Shown: positions 37,719-46,857, counted from the first letter of the stretch. The stretch: 64,000 bases of DNA from Pseudomonas extremaustralis (GCF_900102035.1 NZ_LT629689.1:3952001-4016000), one strand, 5' to 3'. Translations and numbers: made by a program. The notes: generated by a model from the sequence alone, not told the origin.

Positions 37719-39119
37719 TCAGCGGGCAATGACGCCCTGTGCCCAGAAGCGCGGTTGCAGGTGATTGCCATGGCCACCCAGGTACTGCTGCTGGGCTTGC
37801 GTAATGTGAGGGACGTCGCGCACCGCGATCGCAATCAACAGACCGACGGCCAGCACACTCATGGCTTTCCATGCCGCCCATCCCCACGGCAGCGCCGCAG
37901 TCGGCGCAGATCGCCCCACATGCAACGCCAGCAGCCAACCCACGACCAACGCCAGCCAGACCTGGGAATTCGGCATCACGATCACACCGTCGACCATGGA
38001 CTGCACCAGCGCACCGACCAATGCCGCAAACAGGCATAGCCGCAGCAGGTCAGCACGCTCGCCGGCCTGCGCGCGCTGGCGCAACACCGACCATGTAGCC
38101 CAGCCGCCTCGCCACGCCAGCAGCGCCACGCACAACGCCGACGGCACACCCCATTCGCTGGCCCATTGCAGGATGGCCTGGTGAGGGTGAGCGGCAACAC
38201 TGTTGGCAATATCGGCGAACTGCATCGGCCCGAAGCCCAGCCACGGGCGCTCGACGAGCATATGCCAAGCCTGCGACCAGATCGGGCCACGCCCGGACAA
38301 CGAGGTGGTGAGGCGCTCACTGGCACCGTTGGAGACCTCGATCCCCAGGTAACCCGCCAAGGCTGTAAACGCCAGCCAGTACAGCAACAAGCCACCCAGC
38401 ACCGCCGCCAGTTGCCATCCGAGCCAGCGTCGCCCCCAGGGCCCCAGCACCGCCAGCACGCCGCCTGCCACGCCCATGCCAAGCCACGTACCGCGCGTGC
38501 CGCCGCTGATCGCGATCAGCCACCAGACACACAGCAACGCAAATACCGCCCCCCGCAGGGAACGGGAGACATGGGGCAACAATAAGGGAAGCGCCAGCAG
38601 CGGCAGGGTGAATGTCTGGAACTGGCCGTAGAAACGCTTGTTGGAAAAACCGGACAGCAGCAAATCAGGGTCCAGCATTCGCTCGCCACTGGCGAATGCC
38701 AGCGCACCGGCATACAGGTATTGGGTGGACTTGATCAGGCAAAGTATCACCACCACCCCTACCAGCACACGATCCAGCGGCTCACCACCGTTGCGACGAA
38801 GCACGGCAAACGCCGTGGCAATGGCCCCACAGCCGACAAACACCGCCACTTCGGTAAACGCCCAGAGCGGTTGGTGGGCCAGCGCCGAAGACACCAGGCC
38901 CAGCCCGATGATCAGCGCCAGGCCAAAGGCCGTGGGCCGGTCCACCAAGCGCGGGAGCGGAGTGACCGTCAGCCCATACAGCACCGCGCAGGACACGATG
39001 GCAATCTGCATTGCGCGCTGCAGGTCATGCCCACTGAATGGCGCGCAAATCCCGCCAACCAGCAAACACACCACCGCGACCAGGAAAACAGTTCCGCGCT
39101 GCTCTATGGATAACCCCAT
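37719..39119 (-). CDS. tfpO: O-antigen ligase / pilin glycosylation ligase family (TfpO/PglL-like)
   Basis: 466-aa polytopic protein with about 10-12 membrane segments and a large loop holding the Wzy_C ligase signature region (SGRGPIWSQAWHMLVERPWL and AHPHQAILQWASEWG, with the conserved His). Its position between pilA and tRNA-Thr, length and family equal those of PilO/TfpO of P. aeruginosa group I strains, which transfer an O-antigen unit to pilin. Note that the pilin here does not end in Ser, the acceptor in that system. A role in O-antigen rather than pilin transfer is possible. Confidence 0.75.
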   Translation of the reverse strand: MGLSIEQRGTVFLVAVVCLLVGGICAPFSGHDLQRAMQIAIVSCAVLYGLTVTPLPRLVDRPTAFGLALIIGLGLVSSALAHQPLWAFTEVAVFVGCGAIATAFAVLRRNGGEPLDRVLVGVVVILCLIKSTQYLYAGALAFASGERMLDPDLLLSGFSNKRFYGQFQTFTLPLLALPLLLPHVSRSLRGAVFALLCVWWLIAISGGTRGTWLGMGVAGGVLAVLGPWGRRWLGWQLAAVLGGLLLYWLAFTALAGYLGIEVSNGASERLTTSLSGRGPIWSQAWHMLVERPWLGFGPMQFADIANSVAAHPHQAILQWASEWGVPSALCVALLAWRGGWATWSVLRQRAQAGERADLLRLCLFAALVGALVQSMVDGVIVMPNSQVWLALVVGWLLALHVGRSAPTAALPWGWAAWKAMSVLAVGLLIAIAVRDVPHITQAQQQYLGGHGNHLQPRFWAQGVIAR

Positions 39120-39155
39120 CGCCCCCCCCTGACGTCCATGTGGAGGATTCAGCCG

Positions 39156-39578
39156 TTATGCCCCGTCTGCGCCGCAACCCTTGGTGGCATATTTTGCCTC
39201 GGCGGTTGTGGTGCATTTCCAGCCGTCGGTGGCGCTGCGCGTCAGGCTGATGGTCTTGCCCAGCACGGGGGCCGGTGCGTCGAGTATTTCGCAACGGATG
39301 GAACCCACGCCCGTGGCAACGTCACCGGCCACGTCGATCTTGCAATTAGCGGTGGGGCTTTTACCGCCGATCACTGGCAAGGTCGGAACGGTGCCCTGGT
39401 TGATGGCATCTTCATAACCGGCCTTCAACGCCGCGATTTCTGCCAGGCCGGCCGTGAACTTGGCCTTGGCTTGGTGCGTGGTGTACATGGGCAGGCCGAT
39501 GGTGGCCAAAATGCCGATGATCGCCACGACGATCAACAACTCGATCAAGGTAAAGCCTTTCTGACGCATCACATTCAC
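39156..39578 (-). CDS. pilA: Type IVa pilin
   Basis: 140-aa major pilin precursor. A short leader MNVMRQKG is followed by the class IVa N-terminus FTLIELLIVVAIIGILA with the conserved Glu5 of the mature protein; PilD would cut after Gly8 and methylate the Phe. Four cysteines (TANC, SIRC, WKC, KGC) could form the pilin disulphides. The protein ends GCGADGA, without a C-terminal Ser. MRQKG at codon 4 is an alternative start. Divergent from pilC and followed by the ligase gene. Confidence 0.95.
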   Translation of the reverse strand: MNVMRQKGFTLIELLIVVAIIGILATIGLPMYTTHQAKAKFTAGLAEIAALKAGYEDAINQGTVPTLPVIGGKSPTANCKIDVAGDVATGVGSIRCEILDAPAPVLGKTISLTRSATDGWKCTTTAEAKYATKGCGADGA

Positions 39579-39772
39579 TCTCCAGAATAGAACTCATGAC
39601 AAGGCGCGTCCTGCACCTCGTAGTTTGCAACGGCGCCAGTGTACTCACCCGCACGCGGTCAATCGCGCACAAGACGCACATTTTGACATTTTATCCTCCA
39701 CCACCCACGGGCCCGAATCCGTCACCTGACTAAGCTATAAATTCTTCGACGACCTGTGTGCGGAACCGTGAC
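39579..39772. promoter_or_regulatory. pilA/pilC intergenic region
   Basis: 194 bases between divergent pilA and pilC. In P. aeruginosa pilB lies in this position; nothing resembling it remains. No correctly spaced sigma-54 (GG-N10-GC) promoter was found upstream of pilA. The pilC ribosome-binding region is CGGAACCG, a weak site. Confidence 0.5.
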
Positions 39773-40981
39773 ATGAACAACCCATCGACGCTTTACGCCT
39801 GGGAAGGCATCAACCGCAAAGGACAGCGGGTGTGCGGGCAAGCCACCGGGCACACCCCCGCCATGGTCAAGGCGCAACTGCGTCGGCAAGGCATCAGCCC
39901 AGGCCGTGTACACAAAAAATCCCCTTTGTTGCCAAGCCTGACCCCACGGATAAAACCGGCGGACATCACCCTGTTCACTCGCCAACTGGCCACCCTGCTG
40001 AAAGCGGGGATCGCGCTGCTGCAAGCCTTCGACATCATCAGCGAAGGCTTCGACAACCGATCGGTGCGTGAACTGGTGCAGGGTTTGAAGCGAGAAATCG
40101 CCGCCGGCACCAGCCTGACCGATGCCCTGCGCCAACATCCGCGTTATTTCGACGAGCTGTATTGCAACCTGGTGGCCGCCGGCGAACAAGCGGGGACCCT
40201 TGAGACCCTGCTGGAGCGCGTCGCGGTCCACCGGGAAAAGAGTGAGCAGCTTAAAGCCAGAATCAAAAAAGCCATGACCTACCCGCTCGCGGTCCTGCTG
40301 ATCGCAAGTCTTGTCACGGGTGTTCTGTTGATTCAAGTGGTGCCGCAATTCCAGACCCTGTTCGCCGGAGTCGGCGGCAATCTGCCCGGTTTTACCTTGC
40401 AGGTCATCGCCCTGTCCGAGTTCATGCAGCAAACCTGGTGGGTGGTGGCGCTGGGCCTGGGCGTGGGGGCCGTCGGCTTGCGTCATGCCTATCGCGCGTC
40501 CGTTGATTTTCGCCACTGGCTGGACGCCGCTTTGTTGAAAGCGCCCCTGGCAGGCAAACTGCTGCAAAAATCGGCAGTGGCCCGCTATGCCCGAACCCTC
40601 TCCACCACCTTTGCCGCCGGTGTTCCGCTGCTACAGGCGCTGGGTTGCGTGGCCGGTGCAGCCGGCTCAGGTCCGTTCAGACAGGCAATCGAGCATATGC
40701 GACACGAGGTATCCACGGGCATGCAGTTGAATCAATCCATGGCTGCCAGCGGCCTGTTTCCCGGCATGGCAATCCAGATGACGGCGATCGGCGAAGAGTC
40801 CGGCACGCTGGACCGCATGCTGGAAAAAGTCGCCAGCCATTACGAAGCCGATGTGGATAACCAGGTCGACAACCTCACGCAGTTGATGGAACCACTGATG
40901 ATGGTAGTGCTGGGCGGGATTGTCGGGGCACTGGTCATTGCCATGTACTTGCCGGTGTTCCAGCTGGGGAGCGCATTTTGA
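39773..40981 (+). CDS. pilC: Type IV pilus inner-membrane platform protein
   Basis: 402 aa of the GspF/PilC family: two homologous helical domains (IKPADITLFTRQLATLLKAG and KSAVARYARTLSTTFAAGVP) with three membrane segments, and the conserved VAAGEQAG and AIGEESGTLD. It anchors the assembly and retraction ATPases. Start ATG 39773 chosen; an in-frame GTG lies five codons upstream. Its stop overlaps the pilD start. It is the first gene of pilC-pilD-coaE-yacG. Confidence 0.95.
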   Translation: MNNPSTLYAWEGINRKGQRVCGQATGHTPAMVKAQLRRQGISPGRVHKKSPLLPSLTPRIKPADITLFTRQLATLLKAGIALLQAFDIISEGFDNRSVRELVQGLKREIAAGTSLTDALRQHPRYFDELYCNLVAAGEQAGTLETLLERVAVHREKSEQLKARIKKAMTYPLAVLLIASLVTGVLLIQVVPQFQTLFAGVGGNLPGFTLQVIALSEFMQQTWWVVALGLGVGAVGLRHAYRASVDFRHWLDAALLKAPLAGKLLQKSAVARYARTLSTTFAAGVPLLQALGCVAGAAGSGPFRQAIEHMRHEVSTGMQLNQSMAASGLFPGMAIQMTAIGEESGTLDRMLEKVASHYEADVDNQVDNLTQLMEPLMMVVLGGIVGALVIAMYLPVFQLGSAF

Positions 40982-41844
40982 GCCTGCTGCCCGTTGAGCA
41001 CCCTTGGGCTTTTGTCGCGCTGGCAGTGGCGCTGGGGCTGATCGTCGGCAGCTTTCTCAATGTGCTGGTATGGCGCCTGCCGAAAATGCTCGCCCGGGAA
41101 TGGCGCGCCCAGGCCCATGAAGTGCTCGGCTTGCCTGCCGAACCCGCCGGAACGACCTACAACCTGGCGTACCCAAACTCCTGTTGCCCGCACTGCGATC
41201 ATCCGATTCGCCCGTGGGAAAATATCCCACTGCTCAGCTATCTGTTCCTCAGGGGCCGCTGCGCCCATTGCCGGGGGGCGATCAGCCTCCGCTATCCGCT
41301 CACCGAATTGGCGAGCGGCATCATCTGTGCGGTGGTGGCCTGGCACTTTGGTTTCGGCTGGCAAGCGGCAGCGGTGATGGTATTGAGCTGGGGCTTGCTG
41401 GCAATGAGCCTGATCGACGCCGACCACCAATTGCTGCCCGATGTCCTGGTGCTGCCATTGCTATGGCTCGGGCTGATCGTCAATGCCTTCTCACTGTTGA
41501 CCACATTGCCAGATGCCCTGTGGGGCGCGGTGATCGGGTACATGAGCCTGTGGACGGTGTTCTGGCTGTTCAAGCTGATCACCGGCAAGGAGGGGATGGG
41601 CTACGGTGACTTCAAGTTACTGGCGCTGCTCGGCGCCTGGGGCGGCTGGCAGATCCTGCCGCTGACACTGCTGATCTCATCACTGATGGGCGTGTTCGTC
41701 GGGCTGATCCTGATACGCCTGCGCAAGACCCAGGCATCGACGCCCATGCCGTTTGGTCCATATCTGGCGATTGCCGGCTGGATTGCATTGCTCTGGGGTG
41801 GTCAAATAACCGACTTCTATTTGCAGTCTGTCGGTTTCAGATGA
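40978..41844 (+). CDS. pilD: Type IV prepilin peptidase / N-methyltransferase
   Basis: 288-aa inner-membrane aspartic protease that processes prepilins and pseudopilins of type II secretion. The cytoplasmic zinc loop with paired CxxC (CPHCDHPI and CAHCRGAI) and both catalytic aspartates ([12 protein letters not shown] and [11 protein letters not shown]) are intact, with eight membrane segments. The start is TTG 40978, overlapping the pilC stop by three bases. The last base region overlaps coaE. Confidence 0.95.
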   Translation: MSLLPVEHPWAFVALAVALGLIVGSFLNVLVWRLPKMLAREWRAQAHEVLGLPAEPAGTTYNLAYPNSCCPHCDHPIRPWENIPLLSYLFLRGRCAHCRGAISLRYPLTELASGIICAVVAWHFGFGWQAAAVMVLSWGLLAMSLIDADHQLLPDVLVLPLLWLGLIVNAFSLLTTLPDALWGAVIGYMSLWTVFWLFKLITGKEGMGYGDFKLLALLGAWGGWQILPLTLLISSLMGVFVGLILIRLRKTQASTPMPFGPYLAIAGWIALLWGGQITDFYLQSVGFR

Positions 41845-42464
41845 CTATTTCTGTTGAAAGACCCTGGATTCTTGGCCTGACCGGCGGTATTGGCAGCGGC
41901 AAGAGCGCAGCAGCCCAACACTTTGCCGATCTGGGCGTTGATTTGGTGGATGCCGATCACGCTGCCCGCTGGGTGGTGGAACCTGGCCGACCCGCACTGG
42001 CGCGCATCGCCGAGCATTTTGGTCCTGGCGTGCTGCAGCCTGACGGCCAGCTGGACCGCGCCGCACTTCGCAAGCTGATCTTTGAGGTTCCCGAAGAACG
42101 CCGCTGGCTGGAAGCCTTGCTGCACCCATTGATTGGCGAAGAGATTCGCAGCCATCTGGCCCGCGCCCGGTCGCCATACGCGATCCTGGTATCACCGCTG
42201 CTGATCGAGTCCGGACAGTCCAGCATGACCCAGCGCATCCTGGTGATCGACGTGCCGCAATCGCTGCAGATTCAGCGTACCCTGCAGCGCGATAACATCA
42301 GCGAGCAGCAGGTGCAGGCAATCCTCAAGGCCCAGTCCAGCCGCGAAGACCGCCTGAACCATGCCGATGACGTGCTGGTCAACGACAGAGACCTCTCCTG
42401 GCTGCACAGCGAGGTCGAGCGACTGCATCATTTTTACCTTACTTTGCGTGGAGGCCGATCATGA
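41841..42464 (+). CDS. coaE: Dephospho-CoA kinase
   Basis: Last enzyme of coenzyme A synthesis, 207 aa. P-loop [14 protein letters not shown] at residues 13-26, the VDADH motif of the substrate site and [12 protein letters not shown] near the C-terminus. ATG 41841 overlaps the pilD stop (ATGA). Conserved neighbour of pilD and yacG in many gamma-proteobacteria. Confidence 0.96.
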   Translation: MTISVERPWILGLTGGIGSGKSAAAQHFADLGVDLVDADHAARWVVEPGRPALARIAEHFGPGVLQPDGQLDRAALRKLIFEVPEERRWLEALLHPLIGEEIRSHLARARSPYAILVSPLLIESGQSSMTQRILVIDVPQSLQIQRTLQRDNISEQQVQAILKAQSSREDRLNHADDVLVNDRDLSWLHSEVERLHHFYLTLRGGRS

Positions 42465-42661
42465 GCCAACCCTTGACCGTCGACTGCCCAACCTGCGGCG
42501 CCCCCGTAGAATGGAAAGCGACCAACCTCAACCGACCGTTCTGCTCGGAGCGCTGCAAACTCATCGACCTGGGCGCCTGGGCCGCAGAAGAACACAAAAT
42601 CCCTGTCGCTCCGGATGCTGAAGACGAGCTGTTCTCCGAAGACCTGCCGCCGCGCCATTAA
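42461..42661 (+). CDS. yacG: DNA gyrase inhibitor / zinc protein YacG
   Basis: 66-aa zinc protein. The four cysteines CPTCG and FCSERCK form one zinc site; the acidic C-terminal tail is usual. YacG binds GyrB and inhibits gyrase in E. coli. Start overlaps the coaE stop by four bases, and the stop overlaps the converging small gene by four bases. Confidence 0.95.
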   Translation: MSQPLTVDCPTCGAPVEWKATNLNRPFCSERCKLIDLGAWAAEEHKIPVAPDAEDELFSEDLPPRH

Positions 42662-42873
42662 GGCCGCATAAAGGCATATTCCTGCTGGTCGTCGAGATTC
42701 TCTGCAAGGTATTGCAGCTCGTCGGCCAGGTCTTCAAAACTGCGCACCCCCTTGCTCTGCTGCACCACCGCACTGAGCATGGCACGCAGTGTCAAGCCTG
42801 GGTCGAATCCGATTTCCTGTGCCGCATCCTGGCTTCTGCGCAACTCCTGCCGTGCCCATTCATACACACTCAT
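42658..42873 (-). CDS. Small conserved hypothetical protein
   Basis: 71 aa, helical and acidic, starting [20 protein letters not shown] and ending [11 protein letters not shown] do not recognise the family. ATG 42873 has a GGGAGCA site nine bases upstream; a start 14 codons earlier has none. It converges on yacG (four-base overlap). A gene of this kind occurs at the same place in other pseudomonads as far as I recall. Confidence 0.65.
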   Translation of the reverse strand: MSVYEWARQELRRSQDAAQEIGFDPGLTLRAMLSAVVQQSKGVRSFEDLADELQYLAENLDDQQEYAFMRP

Positions 42874-42948
42874 GATCCGTGCTCCCGTGTTGCTCTGTAG
42901 GGTTTCGCAGAGCATGGGCCTGCCCGGCCGCGCGGGATTTGATCTGGG

Positions 42949-43638
42949 TCAAAGCTGCGAATCGTCGTCCTTCCAGGGCGCCGAGAGGTAGCGAGTACGG
43001 TTGAAAGTCTCCAGCCATTCAGGGCAAAACACCACCAGGGCACTGATAACCATGCCGTTGATAAAGGCTTCAGGAAAGATGATCAACCACAGGTAGCCGA
43101 TGAAATCCTCCAACCATTCGGGCATGGCAAAACGACCGTCGAACCACAGCAATCCAATGCCCACCAGCAGGCAGAGCAAGGCCGACAGCGCGGCGGCAAA
43201 AAAACCGGAACAGAAGATATACACAAAGGGGTTGCGCGGCTGCGCACGCTCTACCAGCAATGCGCAGCCTTCGGTAATCATCACCGGCAGCACGATCAGC
43301 AGCAACCCGTTGACACCCATTGCAGCCAGGTCCTGACGTCCCAGCGACAGCAAACCAAGCTGCGCCGCAAACCCACCGACAACGGCCAGCGGCCAGTCGA
43401 GTAGCAGGGTAACGGCGGTCATGCCGATAAAGTGATAGGAAACGCCGGTGTCGAAATCCCGCCTCACCAGCCATAACATGAATAACGCGAACACCGTACC
43501 GAACAGCAGGTGCTGGCGCCGCCGGTCGGCAAACAACTCGACCCATGGCGAGCGAAGGATCGCCCACAGCAACAGCGGCGCGAACAATAACCAGCCGATA
43601 CCGAGGGTTTCCGGCGCCAGCACCGCTGCACTGATCAC
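42949..43638 (-). CDS. CbiM-like integral membrane protein
   Basis: 229 aa with six or seven membrane segments (for example LGIGWLLFAPLLLWAIL, IFCSGFFAAALSALLCLLVG). FIGMTAVTLLLDWPLAV and MGVNGLLLIVLPVMITEGCALL are like the CbiM/CbiQ-associated family of energy-coupling-factor components, where His and Asn residues bind Ni/Co. No partner ATPase is encoded nearby, so transport is unproven. ATG 43638 overlaps the stop of the upstream periplasmic gene by four bases: a two-gene operon. Confidence 0.75.
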   Translation of the reverse strand: MISAAVLAPETLGIGWLLFAPLLLWAILRSPWVELFADRRRQHLLFGTVFALFMLWLVRRDFDTGVSYHFIGMTAVTLLLDWPLAVVGGFAAQLGLLSLGRQDLAAMGVNGLLLIVLPVMITEGCALLVERAQPRNPFVYIFCSGFFAAALSALLCLLVGIGLLWFDGRFAMPEWLEDFIGYLWLIIFPEAFINGMVISALVVFCPEWLETFNRTRYLSAPWKDDDSQL

Positions 43639-44114
43639 GGTTGCACCTGCTCCAGGGCCTGACGCAGTTCAGCGGCGTTGTCGTACTCGTGTTGCGCAAT
43701 CAATTTGCCGTCTTTGAGTTGCAGCCATAGAACTTTATCCACAGGTGCGGGATAGCGCGGAGCAATGCGTGCGTCACGGTCCAGCATGACCCGGTAGTTG
43801 TAGGACTGCATGGCCGGCACAGCGAACAGCTTGGCAATCAGTCGGGGCATACGCTGGATATCGGCGACAAATACGCCATGCCGAGCCTCGAGGTAGCCTT
43901 TGGGCTGGCCTTGTAGAGCGGCGTCCACCAACTTGGCGCCATCCATGCTGCGCGCCACCAGCAGGATTTGCGCCTGATCGTCCAGGGTGTAGGCCTGATC
44001 GAACTGATCCAGCAGGGTCCAAGGGGCCAGACGCTCACCCATCTCGGCGGCCTGAGCCCACAAGGGCAACAGACTCAATACCAGCACTGCGAAAAATTTC
44101 ACTGCACACCTCAT
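43635..44114 (-). CDS. Periplasmic thioredoxin-fold-like protein
   Basis: 159 aa with a signal peptide (VKFFAVLVLSLLPLWAQA, cut before AEMG). The mature part (LAPWTLLDQFDQAYTLDDQAQILLVARSMDGAK) resembles peroxiredoxin/YtfJ-type thioredoxin folds but has no CxxC active site. GTG four codons after ATG 44114 has a better-placed AGGTG and may be the real start. Coupled to the CbiM-like gene, which hints at a shared metal-related task. Confidence 0.7.
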   Translation of the reverse strand: MRCAVKFFAVLVLSLLPLWAQAAEMGERLAPWTLLDQFDQAYTLDDQAQILLVARSMDGAKLVDAALQGQPKGYLEARHGVFVADIQRMPRLIAKLFAVPAMQSYNYRVMLDRDARIAPRYPAPVDKVLWLQLKDGKLIAQHEYDNAAELRQALEQVQP

Positions 44115-44201
44115 GCTCAGGGGAAATACGAGCCGCTAGTCTACACCGGGCTTTTGCGGCGGGACTTCCTGCGGTCATCATTTGGACGCTAAGCTGCAAG
44201 G

Positions 44202-44831
44202 ATGGATGACTCAGATTATTTGCGCCTGCTCACCGTAGCGGCCGAACAAGCCAATGCGTTTCTGTCCAATGCCCGCAAATGGGAGCGTGAGCGTTGGGTC
44301 TGCCAGCGCCTGCTGCAAGGCTTGAACGTGCCCTATCGCGCCGAAGAGTTCCACGCCGCCGGGCAAGAGCCACCGGACGTGCTGTTTCGCGACGCCAGCT
44401 TCGAGGTGTTTTTCGTACTGGATGAAGGGCGGCGCCTGAACGATGAATGGCGTGATGAATTGTTGCGTCGGCGCAGTGCTTTCTCCCTGAGCCAGTTGGT
44501 GCGGCGCGAAGCCAAGCCGCGGCGCATCCCTGCCCATGAATTCCTCCTGCGCCTGGCGCCGACCTTGCGAAAAAAAGCGCACAACTACAAGGAACGCGGG
44601 ATGGACCTGGGCGATCTGGATATCGTCGCCTTCGCCAGCCTCAAGCGTGAAGTCCTGGACCTCAACAGCCATTTCCCGCCGCCCACCGAATACCTGCGCC
44701 AGGGCTGGCGTTCGCTATCGCTGGTGGGGCCGACGTTTGCGCGGGTGTTGTTCGCCCATCCGGACGCCCCGGATTTCTTGCGCAACAACCTGGGCCGCAG
44801 CATAGTGTTCGACGTGGGCATCAGCCTCTGA
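44202..44831 (+). CDS. DUF1780 family, endonuclease-like protein
   Basis: 209 aa, soluble. It matches the DUF1780 family of pseudomonads, described as having a restriction-endonuclease-like fold. The region EEFHAAGQEPPDVLFRD then FEVFFVLDEGRR (residues 48-77) shows the PD...(E)xV arrangement of such nucleases. ATG 44202 is the first in frame. Stands at the head of the DUF3094-ndh stretch. Function not established. Confidence 0.8.
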   Translation: MDDSDYLRLLTVAAEQANAFLSNARKWERERWVCQRLLQGLNVPYRAEEFHAAGQEPPDVLFRDASFEVFFVLDEGRRLNDEWRDELLRRRSAFSLSQLVRREAKPRRIPAHEFLLRLAPTLRKKAHNYKERGMDLGDLDIVAFASLKREVLDLNSHFPPPTEYLRQGWRSLSLVGPTFARVLFAHPDAPDFLRNNLGRSIVFDVGISL

Positions 44832-44885
44832 TCCCCCGACTGTAACGAGGCGCCCTTTTGCAACGTCTACCTGACGAGGCCTTAT

Positions 44886-45059
44886 ATGACCAGCCGCCTG
44901 AACCCCGACGACCAAAAGCATGTCGAAGAGTACCTGCAACTTTCCCAGAACAGAGTCGAGCGCAAGCCTTTCCGGCCTTGGCTGCTCCTCTGTGTCGTGC
45001 TGGTGGCGGTGATCGGGCTCGGTCTGCTGAGCCGCCTTTTGAGTTACCTGACGCTATGA
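44886..45059 (+). CDS. DUF3094 small membrane protein
   Basis: 57-aa protein: MTSRLNPDDQKHVEEYLQLS, a basic linker RVERKPFRPW and one membrane segment (about residues 32-53). This matches the DUF3094 family conserved in Pseudomonas just upstream of ndh. ATG 44886, TGA 45057-45059, entire frame read by hand. A ribosome-binding site is weak (TGACGAGGCC 44871-44880). Function not known. Confidence 0.85.
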   Translation: MTSRLNPDDQKHVEEYLQLSQNRVERKPFRPWLLLCVVLVAVIGLGLLSRLLSYLTL

Positions 45060-45119
45060 GCTGCTTGGCGCTCGCGTGGGTAACCGCCCCGATTTCTTTT
45101 AGCCTTGCGAGATATCCCC

Positions 45120-46418
45120 ATGACCCATCGTATTATTATCGTCGGCGGCGGCGCCGGCGGCCTGGAGTTGGCTACCCGCCTGGGTAAGACCCTGGGCAAA
45201 CGCGGCACCGCCCGGATCACGTTGGTGGACACCAACCTGACCCATATCTGGAAACCCCTGTTGCACGAAGTGGCTGCCGGCTCACTGAACTCTTCGGAAG
45301 ACGAACTCAATTATGTTGCCCAGGCAAAATGGAACCACTTCGAGTTCCAGCTGGGGCGCATGAGCGGACTCGACCGTGAGCAGAAGAAAATCCAACTGGC
45401 CGCAACCCTCGACGAAGAAGGCCGTGAGCTAGTACCGGCGCGTGTACTGGGCTACGACAGCCTGGTGATCGCGGTCGGCAGTACCACCAACGATTTCGGC
45501 ACCGAAGGCGCAGCGCAGCACTGCCTGTTCCTCGACACCCGCAAACAGGCCGAGCGCTTCCACCAACAGTTGCTCAATCACTACCTGCGCGCGCACGCCG
45601 GGCAGACCGATGCAGTGGAAAAAATCAGCGTTGCCATCGTCGGTGCAGGCGCCACCGGGGTGGAACTGGCCGCCGAGCTGCATAACGCCGCCCATGAGCT
45701 GGCCGCCTATGGACTGGACCGCATCAAGCCGGAAAACATGCATATCACCCTGATCGAAGCTGGCCCACGCGTGCTGCCAGCCCTGCCCGAGCGTATTGGC
45801 GGGCCTGTGCATAAAACCCTGGAGAAGCTTGGGGTGACCGTACTGACCAACTCAGCCGTCAGCGAGGTGACTGCCGATGCATTGATCACCCACAGCGGCC
45901 AGGTAATTCCAGCCAGCCTCAAGGTCTGGGCGGCCGGGATTCGCGCACCGGGTTTCCTCAAGGACATCGATGGCCTGGAAACCAATCGCATCAATCAACT
46001 GCACGTGCTGCCGACGCTGCAAACCACCCGCGATGAAAACATCTTCGCCTTTGGTGACTGCGCTGCCTGCCCGCAACCGGGTATCGATCGCAATGTACCG
46101 CCACGGGCCCAGGCCGCGCACCAGCAAGCGTCGCTGCTGGCCAAGTCACTGAAACTGCGGATCGAAGGCAAGGACCTGCCGTCATACAAGTACACCGACT
46201 ACGGCTCGCTGATCTCGCTGTCGCGTTTCTCGGCAGTGGGCAATCTGATGGGCAACCTGACGGGTAGTGTAATGCTGGAAGGCTGGCTGGCGCGGATGTT
46301 CTATGTGTCGCTGTACCGCATGCACCAGATGGCGCTGTATGGCTTCTTCCGCACGGCGATGCTGATGCTGGGCAGCAAGATCGGGCGCGGGACCGAGCCG
46401 CGCCTCAAACTGCACTAA
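45120..46418 (+). CDS. ndh: NADH dehydrogenase, type II
   Basis: Membrane-associated flavoprotein oxidising NADH and reducing quinone without proton pumping, 432 aa. FAD motif IIIVGGGAGGLELATRLG at residues 5-22, NADH motif VAIVGAGATGVELAAEL around 165-181, and the second FAD stretch FAFGDCAACPQP around 305-316. A C-terminal amphipathic region (MFYVSLYRMHQMALYGFFRT) likely attaches it to the membrane. ATG 45120 chosen; an in-frame start five codons earlier is less good. Confidence 0.95.
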   Translation: MTHRIIIVGGGAGGLELATRLGKTLGKRGTARITLVDTNLTHIWKPLLHEVAAGSLNSSEDELNYVAQAKWNHFEFQLGRMSGLDREQKKIQLAATLDEEGRELVPARVLGYDSLVIAVGSTTNDFGTEGAAQHCLFLDTRKQAERFHQQLLNHYLRAHAGQTDAVEKISVAIVGAGATGVELAAELHNAAHELAAYGLDRIKPENMHITLIEAGPRVLPALPERIGGPVHKTLEKLGVTVLTNSAVSEVTADALITHSGQVIPASLKVWAAGIRAPGFLKDIDGLETNRINQLHVLPTLQTTRDENIFAFGDCAACPQPGIDRNVPPRAQAAHQQASLLAKSLKLRIEGKDLPSYKYTDYGSLISLSRFSAVGNLMGNLTGSVMLEGWLARMFYVSLYRMHQMALYGFFRTAMLMLGSKIGRGTEPRLKLH

Positions 46419-46445
46419 CTACACAGCCCCTGGTAGAGATCGGTC

Positions 46446-46533
46446 AATGTAGGGGCTTGCTCCCGATGACGGTGAGTCAGCTAAATAATGAGTGGCTGAC
46501 ACACTCTATCGGGAGCTAGCCCCCTTCCACATT
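46446..46533. repeat. Inverted pair of REP elements after ndh
   Basis: Left AATGTAGGGGCTTGCTCCCG (46446-46465) and right CGGGAGCTAGCCCCCTTCC... (46510-46533) face each other around about 42 bases. Degenerate members of the P. fluorescens palindrome family, between ndh and the converging tRNA operon. Confidence 0.75.
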
Positions 46534-46570
46534 AGTGTTGTGTTGGGCTTGAGATAATTTCGGGCAAAAA

Positions 46571-46602
46571 AAATCCCCGTATCTTTCGATACGAGGATTT
46601 TT
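46571..46602 (-). terminator. Terminator of the tRNA operon
   Basis: Stem AAATCCCCGTATC (46571-46583) / GATACGAGGATTT (46588-46600) with one mismatch and a TTTC loop, flanked by A/T runs on both sides. It lies just after the last minus-strand tRNA. Confidence 0.85.
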
Positions 46603-46606
46603 AATA

Positions 46607-46683
46607 TGGTCGGGGTAAGGGGATTCGAACTCCTGACATCCTGCTCCCAAAGCAGGCGCGCTACCGGACTGCGCTATACCCCG
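46607..46683 (-). tRNA. tRNA-Pro (UGG anticodon), copy 1
   Basis: Minus strand: CGGGGTATAGCGCAGTCCGG..., anticodon loop TTTGGGA (anticodon TGG), T-arm with GTTCGAATC, encoded CCA end. 77 bases. Identical to the copy at 46858-46934. Confidence 0.97.
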
Positions 46684-46776
46684 GTAAAAAAAGGCGACCT
46701 TTCAGCCGCCTTCTTCGATCAGGGCTTTTGACCGCTGATCTTAAGATCTGATTCCAGCCTGAACTGGTCTCAAAAA

Positions 46777-46852
46777 TGGTGGGTCGTGTGGGATTCGAAC
46801 CTACGACCAATTGGTTAAAAGCCAACTGCTCTACCAACTGAGCTAACGACCC
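46777..46852 (-). tRNA. tRNA-Lys (UUU anticodon)
   Basis: Minus strand: GGGTCGTTAGCTCAGTTGGT..., anticodon loop CTTTTAA (anticodon TTT), T-arm GTTCGAATC, encoded CCA end. 76 bases, between the two identical tRNA-Pro genes. Confidence 0.97.
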
Positions 46853-46857
46853 AAAAA

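Noticed and set aside
39579..39772. Sigma-54 promoter upstream of pilA
   Set aside because: TGGCGCC..TTGCA near 39620-39640 looks similar but the GG-to-GC distance is 7 rather than 10 bases.
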